A DNA stretch of 15,154 nucleotides from Bacillota bacterium. Its GTDB lineage: Bacteria > Bacillota_E > Symbiobacteriia > Symbiobacteriales > Symbiobacteriaceae. The notes under the pieces are model-generated. The model was not told the origin of the DNA. It did no database searches and saw nothing but the letters and a program-made list of their open reading frames with translations. The stretch lies in NCBI GenBank assembly GCA_003242675.1, contig QGVE01000058.1, forward strand, positions 1-15,154, given 5' to 3'. Position numbers and translations under genes: made by a program. Positions 1-7,007 of the stretch are shown piece after piece; the first letter of the stretch is position 1; every line of letters begins with the position of its first letter.

Positions 1-222
1 GCCGCAGCGGGCATTTGCCACGCGCGCGGCGCCAACGCCGACCTGCCTCCGGTCTGGATGCTCTACCTGCCCGTCGGGGACATGGCGGAAAGCCTCCGCC
101 GGGTGGAGGAGGAGGGCGGCAAGGTCGTGAAGGTTGTGAAGCATGACGACGGGTCCTACATGTACGCCGCCATCCAGGACCCCGTGGGCGTTTACTTCGG
201 GCTGGTGCCGGGGCAGGCGTAG
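1..222 (+). CDS. VOC (glyoxalase/bleomycin-resistance fold) protein, C-terminal part
   Basis: The window opens inside this gene. Frame 1 gives 73 residues and then TAG. The visible part is a typical last repeat of the vicinal-oxygen-chelate fold. A strand reading VWMLYLPVGD is followed by a helix (AESLRRVEEEGG), then a strand around residues 55-60, then the turn DPVGVYFGLVPG, which matches the family signature DPxGxxFGL. Such proteins bind a metal and act as lyases, dioxygenases or small-molecule resistance proteins. Substrate cannot be deduced from this fragment. The start and the first metal ligands lie outside the window. The next gene begins 62 bases later on the same strand with its own ribosome-binding site, and no terminator is visible between them. 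Confidence 0.8.
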   Translation, partial: AAAGICHARGANADLPPVWMLYLPVGDMAESLRRVEEEGGKVVKVVKHDDGSYMYAAIQDPVGVYFGLVPGQA

Positions 223-284
223 ATTCGCTGCAGCAGGTCGCCCGTGACCGGCTCCACCCGATCCGACGGAAAGGTGGGAGCGAT

Positions 285-1130
285 GTGGCGAGCCTCCTGG
301 AACGCGGGATTGGGCTTTGGTGGCGCCACTGGAAGGGCCTGCTGCTGGTCTGCCTGGTGGTTGCCGTCGTGCCGGGGCTGATGGCCGCGGTGGCGGGTAT
401 GGCCCTGGGGCTGCTGCCGGTGGGGCTCACGGAGGCGCTGGTGCTCCTGCTGCCGGAGCAGCTAGCAGGAAATAGCCAGAACTTGACAGCGATCATCGCC
501 CGTCCGGGCGGGTGGGTCGTCCTGCTGATCTATGGGGCGCTCACCGTGCTGAGTTCGGCCGGCATGCTGGGTTTCCTGCGGCCAATCGTGCACGACGGCC
601 GCCCGCCGGAAGCGGCGGATTTCGTCGACGGCATCCGGCGGTACAGTGGGCGGCTGCTCGTGATGCGGGTGCTGTGCGCCCTGGTGCTGGGCGTGAGCGG
701 CCTGGTCGCCCTGGCGGTGCTCTTTCTGGGGGGCGCCCTGCTTGCCGAGTGGCTGGTGCCGCTCACCGCGCTGGCCGCCTTCTCCGCCGGCGCGAGCGCC
801 TTGATGTACGCCGATTACGCGCTGGTGGTGGAGGACGCCGGCGCGATGGAGGCGGTGAGCGACAGCGTCGGGGTGCTCAGGGAGCGCTGGCGGGAGGCCG
901 TGGGGGCGACCCTCGCCTTTTTCCTGATCTCCGGCATCGGGGAGGCCGTCGGGTGGCTGCTCGCCAGGGTGATCGCGGAGCCTGCGGGGCTCTTGCTGAG
1001 CATCCTGCCCGTGGCGCTGACCCGAGGCGCCGCGGTCAGCTACCTGCTGGTGCGGTACATCGAAAACGTCCACCGCGGCATCTACCGCCGCCAGGGGCGG
1101 TTTGCGATCGACGACCGGAAGGCCGGCTGA
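285..1130 (+). CDS. Polytopic membrane protein of unknown function
   Basis: I do not recognise a named family. The 281-residue product is strongly hydrophobic with about six membrane segments, roughly at residues 15-38, 74-96, 124-150, 152-176, 205-227 and 229-252. Charged loops between them include HDGRPPEAADFVDGIRRY and DAGAMEAVSDSVGVLRERW. The second resembles the amphipathic stretch seen in bacterial integral membrane proteins that bear diffuse resemblance to the Yip1 or GdpP-like membrane domain. The C-terminus is basic (HRGIYRRQGR). I chose GTG at 285 because a purine-rich site (GGTGGGAG, 273-280) lies five bases upstream. An ATG at 283 is out of frame. The S66 peptidase gene starts 22 bases after this stop, so the two are probably co-transcribed. 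Confidence 0.75.
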   Translation: MASLLERGIGLWWRHWKGLLLVCLVVAVVPGLMAAVAGMALGLLPVGLTEALVLLLPEQLAGNSQNLTAIIARPGGWVVLLIYGALTVLSSAGMLGFLRPIVHDGRPPEAADFVDGIRRYSGRLLVMRVLCALVLGVSGLVALAVLFLGGALLAEWLVPLTALAAFSAGASALMYADYALVVEDAGAMEAVSDSVGVLRERWREAVGATLAFFLISGIGEAVGWLLARVIAEPAGLLLSILPVALTRGAAVSYLLVRYIENVHRGIYRRQGRFAIDDRKAG

Positions 1131-1152
1131 GGAATACGGGAGGGAACGGGGG

Positions 1153-2112
1153 ATGACCGAGCCGGGAGTGCGCAAGCCCCGGCCCGTGCCTCCCGGCGCG
1201 ACCATCGGCGTCGTGGCCCCTTCGGGCCCGGTGCCCCCGGAGGCGCTGGAGGCGGGGCTGGAGCGGCTGCAGCAGTGGGGCTACCGAACCGTCGTGGGGG
1301 ACGCCGTGCTGCAGCAGCGGGGCTACCTCGCCGGCCCCGATGAGCGGCGGGCGGAAGACTTCAACCGGATGTGGGCCGACCCTGCCGTGGATGCGGTGCT
1401 CTGCGCCCGGGGCGGCTACGGGGCCATGCGGATCCTGAACCGGATCGACTGGGAGCAGGTCCGGCGGAACCCCAAGTTCTTCTGCGGCTTCTCGGACATC
1501 ACCGCCCTGCACCTGGCCATGGAGCGGGAGGCCGGGCTGGTCACCTTCCACGGCCCGATGGTCGCGGCCTTCGGCGGAGCCGAGGGATACAACAGCGCGG
1601 GGCTGCGCCGGGCCCTGATGGAGACCGGCCCGCTGGGGGAGATCCCGTGGCCGGATCCGGCCGAGGCGGGGGCTCCCCGGCCCGTGACGATCCGGCCCGG
1701 CGTGGCCGAAGGCCGCCTGATCGGCGGGAACCTCACCCTGATCGTCTCGCTGCTGGGCACCCGCTGGGAGCCGGACTTCACCGGCCGCATCGTGCTGCTG
1801 GAGGACGTGGACGAGCCGCCTTATCGGGTGGACCGGATGCTCGTCCAGCTGCTGCTGGCGGGGAAGCTGCAGCGGGCCGCCGGAATCGTGTTCGGCGACT
1901 CGCCCACGTGCCTGCACGGGCCGCCCGGCCGCCCGTCGCTGGCGCTGCCGGAGGTCCTGTCGGAGCTGCTGGGCCCGCTCGGGATCCCCGTCCTCTACGG
2001 CTTCCCGTGCGGGCACGGACCGCACCGGGCGACCCTGCCGCTGGGCGTGCACGCCCGGCTGGACGCGGAGGCCGGCACTCTGACGATACTCGAGCCCGCG
2101 GTCGAGTCGTAA
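1153..2112 (+). CDS. ldcA: LD-carboxypeptidase (peptidase family S66)
   Basis: This 319-residue protein matches peptidase family S66 over its full length. Family members cleave the L-Lys/Dap-D-Ala bond of murein tetrapeptides during cell-wall recycling, or hydrolyse microcin C-like peptides (MccF). The motifs seen are the N-terminal TIGVVAPSGP, then ARGGYGAMRIL (85-95), and GFSDITALH with the nucleophile Ser114. GGNLTLIVSLLGT follows (191-203), then LEDVDEPPYRVDRML with Glu217, and GFPCGHG with His288. Spacing of Ser, Glu and His agrees closely with characterised LD-carboxypeptidases. ATG at 1153 is preferred over an upstream extension because GGGAGGGA (1138-1145) precedes it and the protein then begins just before the first strand. 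There is no signal peptide, so it is cytoplasmic. The murein-recycling role is likely, but an MccF-like immunity role cannot be excluded. Confidence 0.92.
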   Translation: MTEPGVRKPRPVPPGATIGVVAPSGPVPPEALEAGLERLQQWGYRTVVGDAVLQQRGYLAGPDERRAEDFNRMWADPAVDAVLCARGGYGAMRILNRIDWEQVRRNPKFFCGFSDITALHLAMEREAGLVTFHGPMVAAFGGAEGYNSAGLRRALMETGPLGEIPWPDPAEAGAPRPVTIRPGVAEGRLIGGNLTLIVSLLGTRWEPDFTGRIVLLEDVDEPPYRVDRMLVQLLLAGKLQRAAGIVFGDSPTCLHGPPGRPSLALPEVLSELLGPLGIPVLYGFPCGHGPHRATLPLGVHARLDAEAGTLTILEPAVES

Positions 2113-2155
2113 TCGGCGGCGGAGGCAAGAATTCCGGTGGGAGTGCTGACACACG

Positions 2156-2188
2156 AAGGCGGTCTGCCGTGCGCGGCAAGACCGCCTT
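2156..2188 (+). terminator. Hairpin after the S66 peptidase gene
   Basis: AAGGCGGTCTGCCG (2156-2169) pairs with CGGCAAGACCGCCTT (2174-2188), with one bulged A and a four-base loop. It lies 43 bases after the stop codon. The tail is TTCCT rather than a clean T-run, so termination may be incomplete, but stem strength and position fit the end of the 285-2112 transcript. Confidence 0.65.
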
Positions 2189-2288
2189 CCTGCTGGGGGT
2201 GCGCGCAGTCCGAGTTGGCCGACCCCGGTGACAGGGAGACCGCGGCCGGAACCGTGCACGCGCGGGAGTCCGGCGGAGGGCCGGCGAA

Positions 2289-2297
2289 CATAATATG
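2289..2297 (+). promoter_or_regulatory. Possible -10 element before the cupin gene
   Basis: CATAATATG stands out in a GC-rich surround, about 30 bases before the start codon. Its first seven bases fit the CATnnTA -10 pattern of forespore sigma factor G. TAATAT (2291-2296) also resembles a sigma-A -10. I find no convincing -35 for either factor at the expected distance, so this is only a candidate. Confidence 0.3.
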
Positions 2298-2325
2298 GGG
2301 GTAAACCGCCGAGAGGAGCATGGGT

Positions 2326-2814
2326 GTGTACGATATGCCCGCATACCCCTTCCCCTGGTCCATGCCACCGCAGTACTGGTGGCCGGGCGGGCCGCGGCGT
2401 GCGCCCCGTCCTCAGCCTGTGCTCAGGGACCACGGCCCCCAGCCTTACGTGGTGAACATCGCGCAGGCGGCCAGGATCAACCGCAACTTCCGCACAGCCT
2501 TGTGGACCGGCGAGCACTTCCAGGTCACGCTGATGAGCATCCCGGTCGGTGAGGACATCGGCCTGGAGGTCCACCCGGCGACGGATCAGTTCATCCGCAT
2601 CGAAGACGGACAGGGGCTTGTGCAGATGGGCCCGAGCCGGGAGCGCCTAAACTTTGAGCGAATGGCCTACCCCGGTTTCGCCGTGATGATCCCGGCCGGG
2701 ACGTGGCACAACGTCATCAACACGGGCAACCGACCGCTCAAGGTCTACGTCATCTACGCGCCGCCCGAGCACCCGCGCGGCACCGTCCACCCGACGAAGC
2801 CCAGAGAGCCGTAA
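2326..2814 (+). CDS. Small cupin-domain protein
   Basis: The 162-residue product has a proline/tyrosine-rich head (PAYPFPWSMPPQYWWPGGP) and then a single cupin barrel. Cupin motif 1 is GLEVHPATDQFIRIEDGQG (79-97), with His83 followed by Asp87/Gln88 instead of the standard HxH and E. Motif 2 is GFAVMIPAGTWHNVINTG (117-134), with Pro123, Gly125, His128 and Asn132. The C-terminal APPEHPRGTVHPTKP is typical of a cupin group common in clostridia and bacilli, whose substrate I do not know. An ATG at 2320 lies one base after GAGAGGAG, which is too close. GTG at 2326 gives a seven-base spacing, so I chose it. An ATG at 2335 is also in frame. The gene stands alone between a terminator and two hairpins. 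Metal binding is inferred from the histidines. Confidence 0.88.
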   Translation: MYDMPAYPFPWSMPPQYWWPGGPRRAPRPQPVLRDHGPQPYVVNIAQAARINRNFRTALWTGEHFQVTLMSIPVGEDIGLEVHPATDQFIRIEDGQGLVQMGPSRERLNFERMAYPGFAVMIPAGTWHNVINTGNRPLKVYVIYAPPEHPRGTVHPTKPREP

Positions 2815-2821
2815 GGCGCGA

Positions 2822-2855
2822 GCAGGAGTACCTCTCTGCCAGGAGGTACTCCTGC
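2822..2855. terminator. Perfect 13-bp hairpin after the cupin gene
   Basis: GCAGGAGTACCTC (2822-2834) and GAGGTACTCCTGC (2843-2855) are exact inverse complements around an eight-base loop. It starts seven bases after the cupin stop codon. No T-run follows. It is the first of two hairpins in the gap between convergent genes and may protect or process the 3' end. Confidence 0.6.
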
Positions 2856-2860
2856 ATACC

Positions 2861-2896
2861 ACCGGGCGGGCCTCCCCGGGGAGGCCCGCCCGGTTT
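2861..2896. terminator. 34-bp perfect palindrome, bidirectional terminator
   Basis: Bases 2861-2894 form an uninterrupted perfect palindrome, 17 bp per arm, centred between 2877 and 2878. Each arm is ACCGGGCGGGCCTCCCC or its complement. TTT (2894-2896) follows on the plus strand. The permease gene converges and stops at 2912, so this structure can end both transcripts. With no unpaired loop bases, the hairpin must open a few central pairs. Confidence 0.75.
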
Positions 2897-2911
2897 GCGC
2901 GCCGGGCCGCC

Positions 2912-5485
2912 CTACTCGTACCGCAGCGCGTCCACGACGTCCAGGCGCGCCGCCCACCGCGCCGGCAGCAGCCCCGCCAGCGGCCCCAGCAGCAGGGCCA
3001 CCGCCGCGGCCAAGGCCAGCGAGGGCCAGTCCAGCACCCAGTCGGCGGAGGCGCCGTTGATGTAGTGGCTGGTCGCCACCATCACCCGCTGCAGCGCCAG
3101 CCCGGCGACCGAGCCGATCAGGCCGCCGACCAGGCCGATGCTCAGGGCCTCGCCCAGCACCACCCGCAGTACCTCGCCGCGCCGTGCGCCCACGGCCCGC
3201 AGCACCCCGAACTCCCGCCGCCGCTCCAGGATCGCCGAGAGCAGCGTGTTGGCGATGGCCAGGCCCGAGACCAGCACGGCGATCCAGGTCAGAGCCTCCA
3301 TCAGGCCGTAGAAGCTGTCGTACCGGAGCTTCAGCTCTTCCCAGAACTCGCGGTTGAGCCGGATGGTGAGGGGCATCGTGTCGCCCCACCGCTCCAGGAT
3401 GCGCTGCCGGACCTCCTCGGGCGAGTGGCCCGGCTCCACCAGCACCGCGACGTTGGAGCTGGTGGTGTCGTTCCAGTAGCGCACGTAGTCCTGCCGGTCG
3501 ATGTTGATCGTGCCGCCGTAGGGCGTGATGTCCGTCATGATGCCGGCGACCGTCAGCTTCAGGGTGCCGTTTGGGGAGGGCAGCTCCACCGTGTCGCCGA
3601 CGCCCACGCCCAGGCGGGCGGCGATGGCCGGGGAGATGATGGCGTGGCCGCCCTGCTCCATCCGGTCGGCGACCTCGGGCCAGGAGCCCTCCTCCAGCGG
3701 CGTCTCGGAGTACTGCCGCAGCAGGCGGTAGTCGAACACCTGCAGGAAGGCCTGCTCGCCGTCGGTGAGGATGATCCGCATCATCTTCTGGGGACTCACC
3801 AGCCGGACGCCCTCCACCGCGGCCAGCTGCTGCACGAAGGCGTCGTCCATCTCCACCAGGGCGCCGATGCCCGAGTACGAGCTGGAGACGTTCATGTCCC
3901 AGCCGATGTTCTTCTCGAACCACCGGTCGAACGCCGCCATCTGGCTGGCCTCCACGCCGCCCATGGCGACCATGTAGGTGATGGCGACCATGAGCGCGCT
4001 GACGGTGGCGGCGGTGCGCCGGGGCCTGCGGACGAGGTTGTCGGCCGAGAGGCGTCCCGTGATGCCCAGCCCCGCCGCGAGCAGCGGGCGCAGGACCGCC
4101 CGCGTGAGCAGGTCGAGCAGGAGCGGGAGCAGAAGCACCGTGCCCAGGAGCATCACGGCGAGCATCAGTCCCCAGAGCCGGAGCACCAGCGGGGAGACCA
4201 TCTCACCCCGCGGCCAGGTGCGCCAGATGACCAGGATGCCCGCGAGCAGGAGCGCAAGCCCCGCGGCGGCGCGGCGCCAGTCCGGGCGGTCCTGGTCGGT
4301 TCCCGGCGTTTCGGCCGGGCGCATGGCCTCGACCGGGCTGACCCCCACGGCCTCCCGCGCGGGGCCGAACGCCGCAGCCAGCGCGGCACCAATGCCCACG
4401 GCGAGCGCGGCGGCGACGGTCGTGGGGTCCAGGGTGACCGCGGCGGACTGCACGCCGTAGGCGGTGAGGAACTCGTCGGTCATCTGCCCGGCCATGAACC
4501 GCGCCATGCCGAAGCCGTTCACGAGTCCGAGCAGGGCGCCCAGCAGGCCGAGCAGGCCGGCCTCCGCCAGCACGACCGCCATCACCTCAACCCGCCTCAT
4601 GCCCAGGGCCCGCAGGATGGAAAGCTCCCGCCGCCGCTCGGCCACGCTCATGGAGACGTTGGTGTAGATGATGAACGTGCCGGCGAAGAGCGAGATCGAT
4701 CCGGCCATGGTGAGCAGGAAGACGATCGCGTCCAGGAGCTTCTCCATGTCGCGGGAGCGCTCCGCGGGCGTGGTGACCCGCACCTGCGGGTCAAGGCCCG
4801 CCGCCAGCCGCTCCCGCAGGGCGCTCACCGATTCGCCCGGGGCGGCGACCACGTCGATGACGTCCAGCTTCCCCTCCTTGCCGAAGGCCGCCTGCGCGGC
4901 TTCCAGCGTGATGACCCCGAAGGGGCCGAGGGCCCCGCGCACGGTGCCCCGGGCGTCGAAAATGCCCACAACTTGGAAGTCCTGGAGCCCCCGCGTGGTC
5001 AGCAGGCGGAACCGGTCGCCTGTGGTGAGGCCCAGGCCATCGGCGAGATCGGTGGTGATGGCCGCCTCGCCGTCCGCCTCCGGCAGCCGGCCGGCGACGA
5101 GGCGGTAGTCCCGGACTTTCGGGTCCAGCTCAACGTCGATGCCGTAGAACGTGGCGCCGGCCTGGCGGTCCCCGGCGAAAACCGGCGCGCCGGAAGCCAC
5201 GACCGGCGCCGCCGCGGCCACGCCGGGGGTCCCCTGGACCGCGGCCAGCAGCCGCTCGTCGAAGCCGAAGCCGGTGGTGGCGGAGACCTGGAGGTCCGCC
5301 CGCCCGGCGGCGGCGGTGAGCAGGTTTTCGTAGCTGCTCAGGATGGAGCGGTTGAGCAGCAGCACGGCCACCACCATGGTCACGCCCAGCGCGATGCCCG
5401 CCAGGGTCATGAGGGCGCGGCCCTTCCGGCCCCGCAGGGAGTCGCGGGCGAACCGCACGCTCTGCGCGCCGAACGGAAAGCGCAT
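2912..5485 (-). CDS. ABC transporter permease, FtsX/MacB type with two repeats
   Basis: At 857 residues this is a duplicated FtsX-type permease. A basic N-terminus (RDSLRGRKGRALMTLAGIALGV) leads into membrane segment 1 (about 25-47). An extracytoplasmic MacB-like domain follows (about 48-245), then three FtsX membrane segments near 254-275, 303-330 and 355-380, bearing the cytoplasmic motif VAERRRELSILRALGMRR. A central membrane region (about 405-510) leads to a second extracytoplasmic domain (about 515-705). A second FtsX unit carries LERRREFGVLRAVGARR, and the end ARLDVVDALRYE is typical. ATG at 5485 overlaps the ATPase stop by one base (TGATG) and follows GGGAGGGAG. Relatives export lipoproteins or peptides, or transduce mechanical force to envelope enzymes. 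Substrate is unknown. Confidence 0.93.
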   Translation of the reverse strand: MRFPFGAQSVRFARDSLRGRKGRALMTLAGIALGVTMVVAVLLLNRSILSSYENLLTAAAGRADLQVSATTGFGFDERLLAAVQGTPGVAAAAPVVASGAPVFAGDRQAGATFYGIDVELDPKVRDYRLVAGRLPEADGEAAITTDLADGLGLTTGDRFRLLTTRGLQDFQVVGIFDARGTVRGALGPFGVITLEAAQAAFGKEGKLDVIDVVAAPGESVSALRERLAAGLDPQVRVTTPAERSRDMEKLLDAIVFLLTMAGSISLFAGTFIIYTNVSMSVAERRRELSILRALGMRRVEVMAVVLAEAGLLGLLGALLGLVNGFGMARFMAGQMTDEFLTAYGVQSAAVTLDPTTVAAALAVGIGAALAAAFGPAREAVGVSPVEAMRPAETPGTDQDRPDWRRAAAGLALLLAGILVIWRTWPRGEMVSPLVLRLWGLMLAVMLLGTVLLLPLLLDLLTRAVLRPLLAAGLGITGRLSADNLVRRPRRTAATVSALMVAITYMVAMGGVEASQMAAFDRWFEKNIGWDMNVSSSYSGIGALVEMDDAFVQQLAAVEGVRLVSPQKMMRIILTDGEQAFLQVFDYRLLRQYSETPLEEGSWPEVADRMEQGGHAIISPAIAARLGVGVGDTVELPSPNGTLKLTVAGIMTDITPYGGTINIDRQDYVRYWNDTTSSNVAVLVEPGHSPEEVRQRILERWGDTMPLTIRLNREFWEELKLRYDSFYGLMEALTWIAVLVSGLAIANTLLSAILERRREFGVLRAVGARRGEVLRVVLGEALSIGLVGGLIGSVAGLALQRVMVATSHYINGASADWVLDWPSLALAAAVALLLGPLAGLLPARWAARLDVVDALRYE

Positions 5486-6186
5486 CAGGCTCCCTCCCTT
5501 ATCCGCTGGTCGTCGATCACCCGGCCGTCCTGCATGCGGATGAGCCGGTCGCCGTAGGCCGCCGCCTTGGGATCGTGGGTCACCATGACGATGGTCTGGC
5601 CCCGCTCCGCCTGCAACTGCTTCAGCAGGAGCAGCACCTCCTCGCCGGACTGGGAGTCCAGGTTGCCGGTGGGCTCGTCGGCGAAGAGCAGCGGCGGGTT
5701 GGTGACCAGCGCCCGGGCCAGGGCCACGCGCTGCATCTGGCCGCCGGACAGCTCGTCGGGTTTGTGGGCCGCCCTGGCGCTGAGGCCCACGGTCGCCAGG
5801 GCTTCCCGGGCCCTGGCTTCGGCCTCGCTGCGCTTGCTCCCCGCCAGGAGCAGCGGCAGGGCCACGTTCTCCAGGGCGGTCAGGGTGGGCAGGAGGTTGA
5901 AGAACTGGAACACAAAGCCCACCTGGCTGCGGCGGAGCAGCGTCAGCTCGTCGTCGCTCAGCCGGGAGAGGTCGCGGCCGAGCAGGTGCACCGTCCCGGA
6001 GGTGGGCTGCAGCAGGCCGCTCATCAGGTGGAGCAGGGTCGACTTGCCGGAGCCGGACCGGCCCATGACGGCGACGAACTCGCCGGCCGAGACGCTGAGC
6101 GTCACCTCGTCCACCGCCCGGATGGTGGCCTTGCCCCGCCGGAACTCCTTCACGACGTGGTCCAGACGGATGATCTCCTTGCTCAC
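5485..6186 (-). CDS. ABC transporter ATP-binding protein (LolD/MacB type)
   Basis: This 233-residue nucleotide-binding subunit energises the adjacent permease. Walker A is GRSGSGKST (42-50), the Q-loop glutamine is Gln94 in [17 protein letters not shown], the signature is [15 protein letters not shown] (146-160), Walker B is [12 protein letters not shown] (166-177) and the switch histidine is His204 in MVTHD. The wording of the Q-loop and D-loop is that of the MacB/LolD/FtsE branch, matching its partner. The start is GTG at 6186. It overlaps the padR stop by four bases (GTGA) and lies nine bases after GGAGG, which points to translational coupling. A longer open frame upstream is only a shadow of padR. 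Confidence 0.95.
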   Translation of the reverse strand: MSKEIIRLDHVVKEFRRGKATIRAVDEVTLSVSAGEFVAVMGRSGSGKSTLLHLMSGLLQPTSGTVHLLGRDLSRLSDDELTLLRRSQVGFVFQFFNLLPTLTALENVALPLLLAGSKRSEAEARAREALATVGLSARAAHKPDELSGGQMQRVALARALVTNPPLLFADEPTGNLDSQSGEEVLLLLKQLQAERGQTIVMVTHDPKAAAYGDRLIRMQDGRVIDDQRIREGA

Positions 6187-6725
6187 ACTTCCATGCCTCC
6201 CCTTGCCCGCAAGCGGGTTTCGCAGTTTTCCAGCCACTTGAGGTCCGCCTCCACGTGGAGCAGGGCCGCGTCCAGCATCATCTCCCGCCGGAGCCGTTCC
6301 GGGCCCTGCGCCCGGGCCAGTTGGATCTTCGCGCGGGTCAGCTCCGCCAGCTGCAGGTGGTAGACCCGGCGCTGCGACTCCAGAAGCGCCAGCGCCCGGG
6401 CGGGGTCCTTGTCCACCAGCAGGCCGAGGCGGACGTAGAGCTCGTTGCGCACGGGGCGGGCCTTCAGGGGCGGGCGCGCCAGCCACTGCTCCAGCTCGGC
6501 CAGGCCGGCCTCCGTGATGCGGTAGACCTTGCGCTCCGCATCCTGCTCCCTGCCCTCCGCCAGCTCCACAAGCCCCTCCTTCAGCAGGCGCTCCAGGGTC
6601 GAGTAGATCTGGCCGATGTTCAGATCCCAGAAGCCCCCCGTGAGCTCGTCGAAGCGGGACTTGAGCTCGTAGCCGTGGCAGGGCCGTTCCGCCAGGATGC
6701 CGAGGATACCGTGCTTGACCGCCAG
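6183..6725 (-). CDS. PadR-family transcriptional regulator, apparent CTG start
   Basis: The product is a winged-helix repressor of the PadR family. From the CTG at 6725 it is 180 residues long. The wHTH spans about 1-80, with [19 protein letters not shown] and [18 protein letters not shown]. The C-terminal dimerisation helices cover about 95-170. PadR proteins usually repress their own operon and neighbouring transporter genes, and release DNA when a small molecule binds. No ATG, GTG or TTG lies in frame between the padR promoter and the conserved start of the domain. CTG at 6725 lies seven bases after GAGGGGGG and places the first residue where PadR proteins normally begin. The in-frame ATG at 6797 is upstream of the -35 box. 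It is the first gene of the padR-ATPase-permease operon. Confidence 0.88.
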   Translation of the reverse strand: MAVKHGILGILAERPCHGYELKSRFDELTGGFWDLNIGQIYSTLERLLKEGLVELAEGREQDAERKVYRITEAGLAELEQWLARPPLKARPVRNELYVRLGLLVDKDPARALALLESQRRVYHLQLAELTRAKIQLARAQGPERLRREMMLDAALLHVEADLKWLENCETRLRARGGMEV

Positions 6726-6752
6726 GCTGGTTCCCCCCTCTCGTCCCCCGCA

Positions 6753-6785
6753 ATACGAGTATAGTATACGAGTATGCACTGGGAA
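6753..6785 (-). promoter_or_regulatory. padR operon promoter with twin palindromic operators
   Basis: The 10-bp palindrome ATACGAGTAT occurs twice, at 6753-6762 and 6766-6775, with a 13-bp period. On the minus strand a -10 TATACT (6763-6758) and a weaker -35 TTCCCA (6785-6780) are 16 bases apart, so one palindrome lies in the spacer and the other overlaps the -10. Family members bind dyads of the ATAC/GTAT or ATGT/ACAT kind, so autoregulation by PadR is the natural inference. Predicted transcription starts about 25 bases before the CTG start. Confidence 0.7.
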
Positions 6786-6827
6786 CACGGGGAACATGGA
6801 AATATAGATTCCGTTTTAGAATAACAA

Positions 6828-6887
6828 GACCGCCCTGCGGCGCATGGGTGGGTTGGGGCCTACCCTGGCCGCCGCCCGCCGGCGGTC
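6828..6887. other. Nested GC-rich inverted repeats between padR and gdh
   Basis: GACCGCC (6828-6834) pairs with GGCGGTC (6881-6887). Inside it GCGGCG (6837-6842) pairs with CGCCGC (6870-6875), and GGGT (6846-6849) can pair with ACCC (6862-6865). The structure lies between the two divergent promoters. It is upstream of the gdh -35 box, so it would not be in the gdh message from that promoter. Its role is unknown. I see no gene in the rest of the 282-base gap. Confidence 0.4.
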
Positions 6888-6927
6888 CTTATTCATCGTC
6901 CATATCGGTTTGATTCGACTTTTTTTC

Positions 6928-6957
6928 TTGGCACCGCGCTGGCCCCTCCCTTATACT
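6928..6957 (+). promoter_or_regulatory. Sigma-A-type promoter of the glutamate dehydrogenase gene
   Basis: TTGGCA (6928-6933) and TATACT (6952-6957) are separated by 18 bases. A T-rich tract (6920-6927) lies directly upstream of the -35 and could act as an UP element. The predicted start of transcription near 6964 gives a short leader of about 45 bases. Confidence 0.75.
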
Positions 6958-7007
6958 AACGAGCTAAAGGCGTAAAGTGAGGCAGGTCACGAATGGGGGG
7001 AGACGAG

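Noticed and set aside
1036..2574. 512-residue minus-strand open frame
   Set aside because: It is antisense to the S66 peptidase and cupin genes, has no recognisable domain, and has shadow-like composition.
3065..5557. 830-residue open frame on the plus strand opposite the permease
   Set aside because: It lies antisense to a well-supported FtsX-type permease and its product is low-complexity Gln/Arg/His/Gly, as expected from reading GC-rich coding DNA in the wrong frame. No ribosome-binding site or known domain.
5485..6753. 422-residue version of the ABC ATPase
   Set aside because: The first 189 residues are a Gly/Pro/Ala-rich shadow of padR. The ATPase domain begins at the GTG at 6186, coupled to the padR stop.
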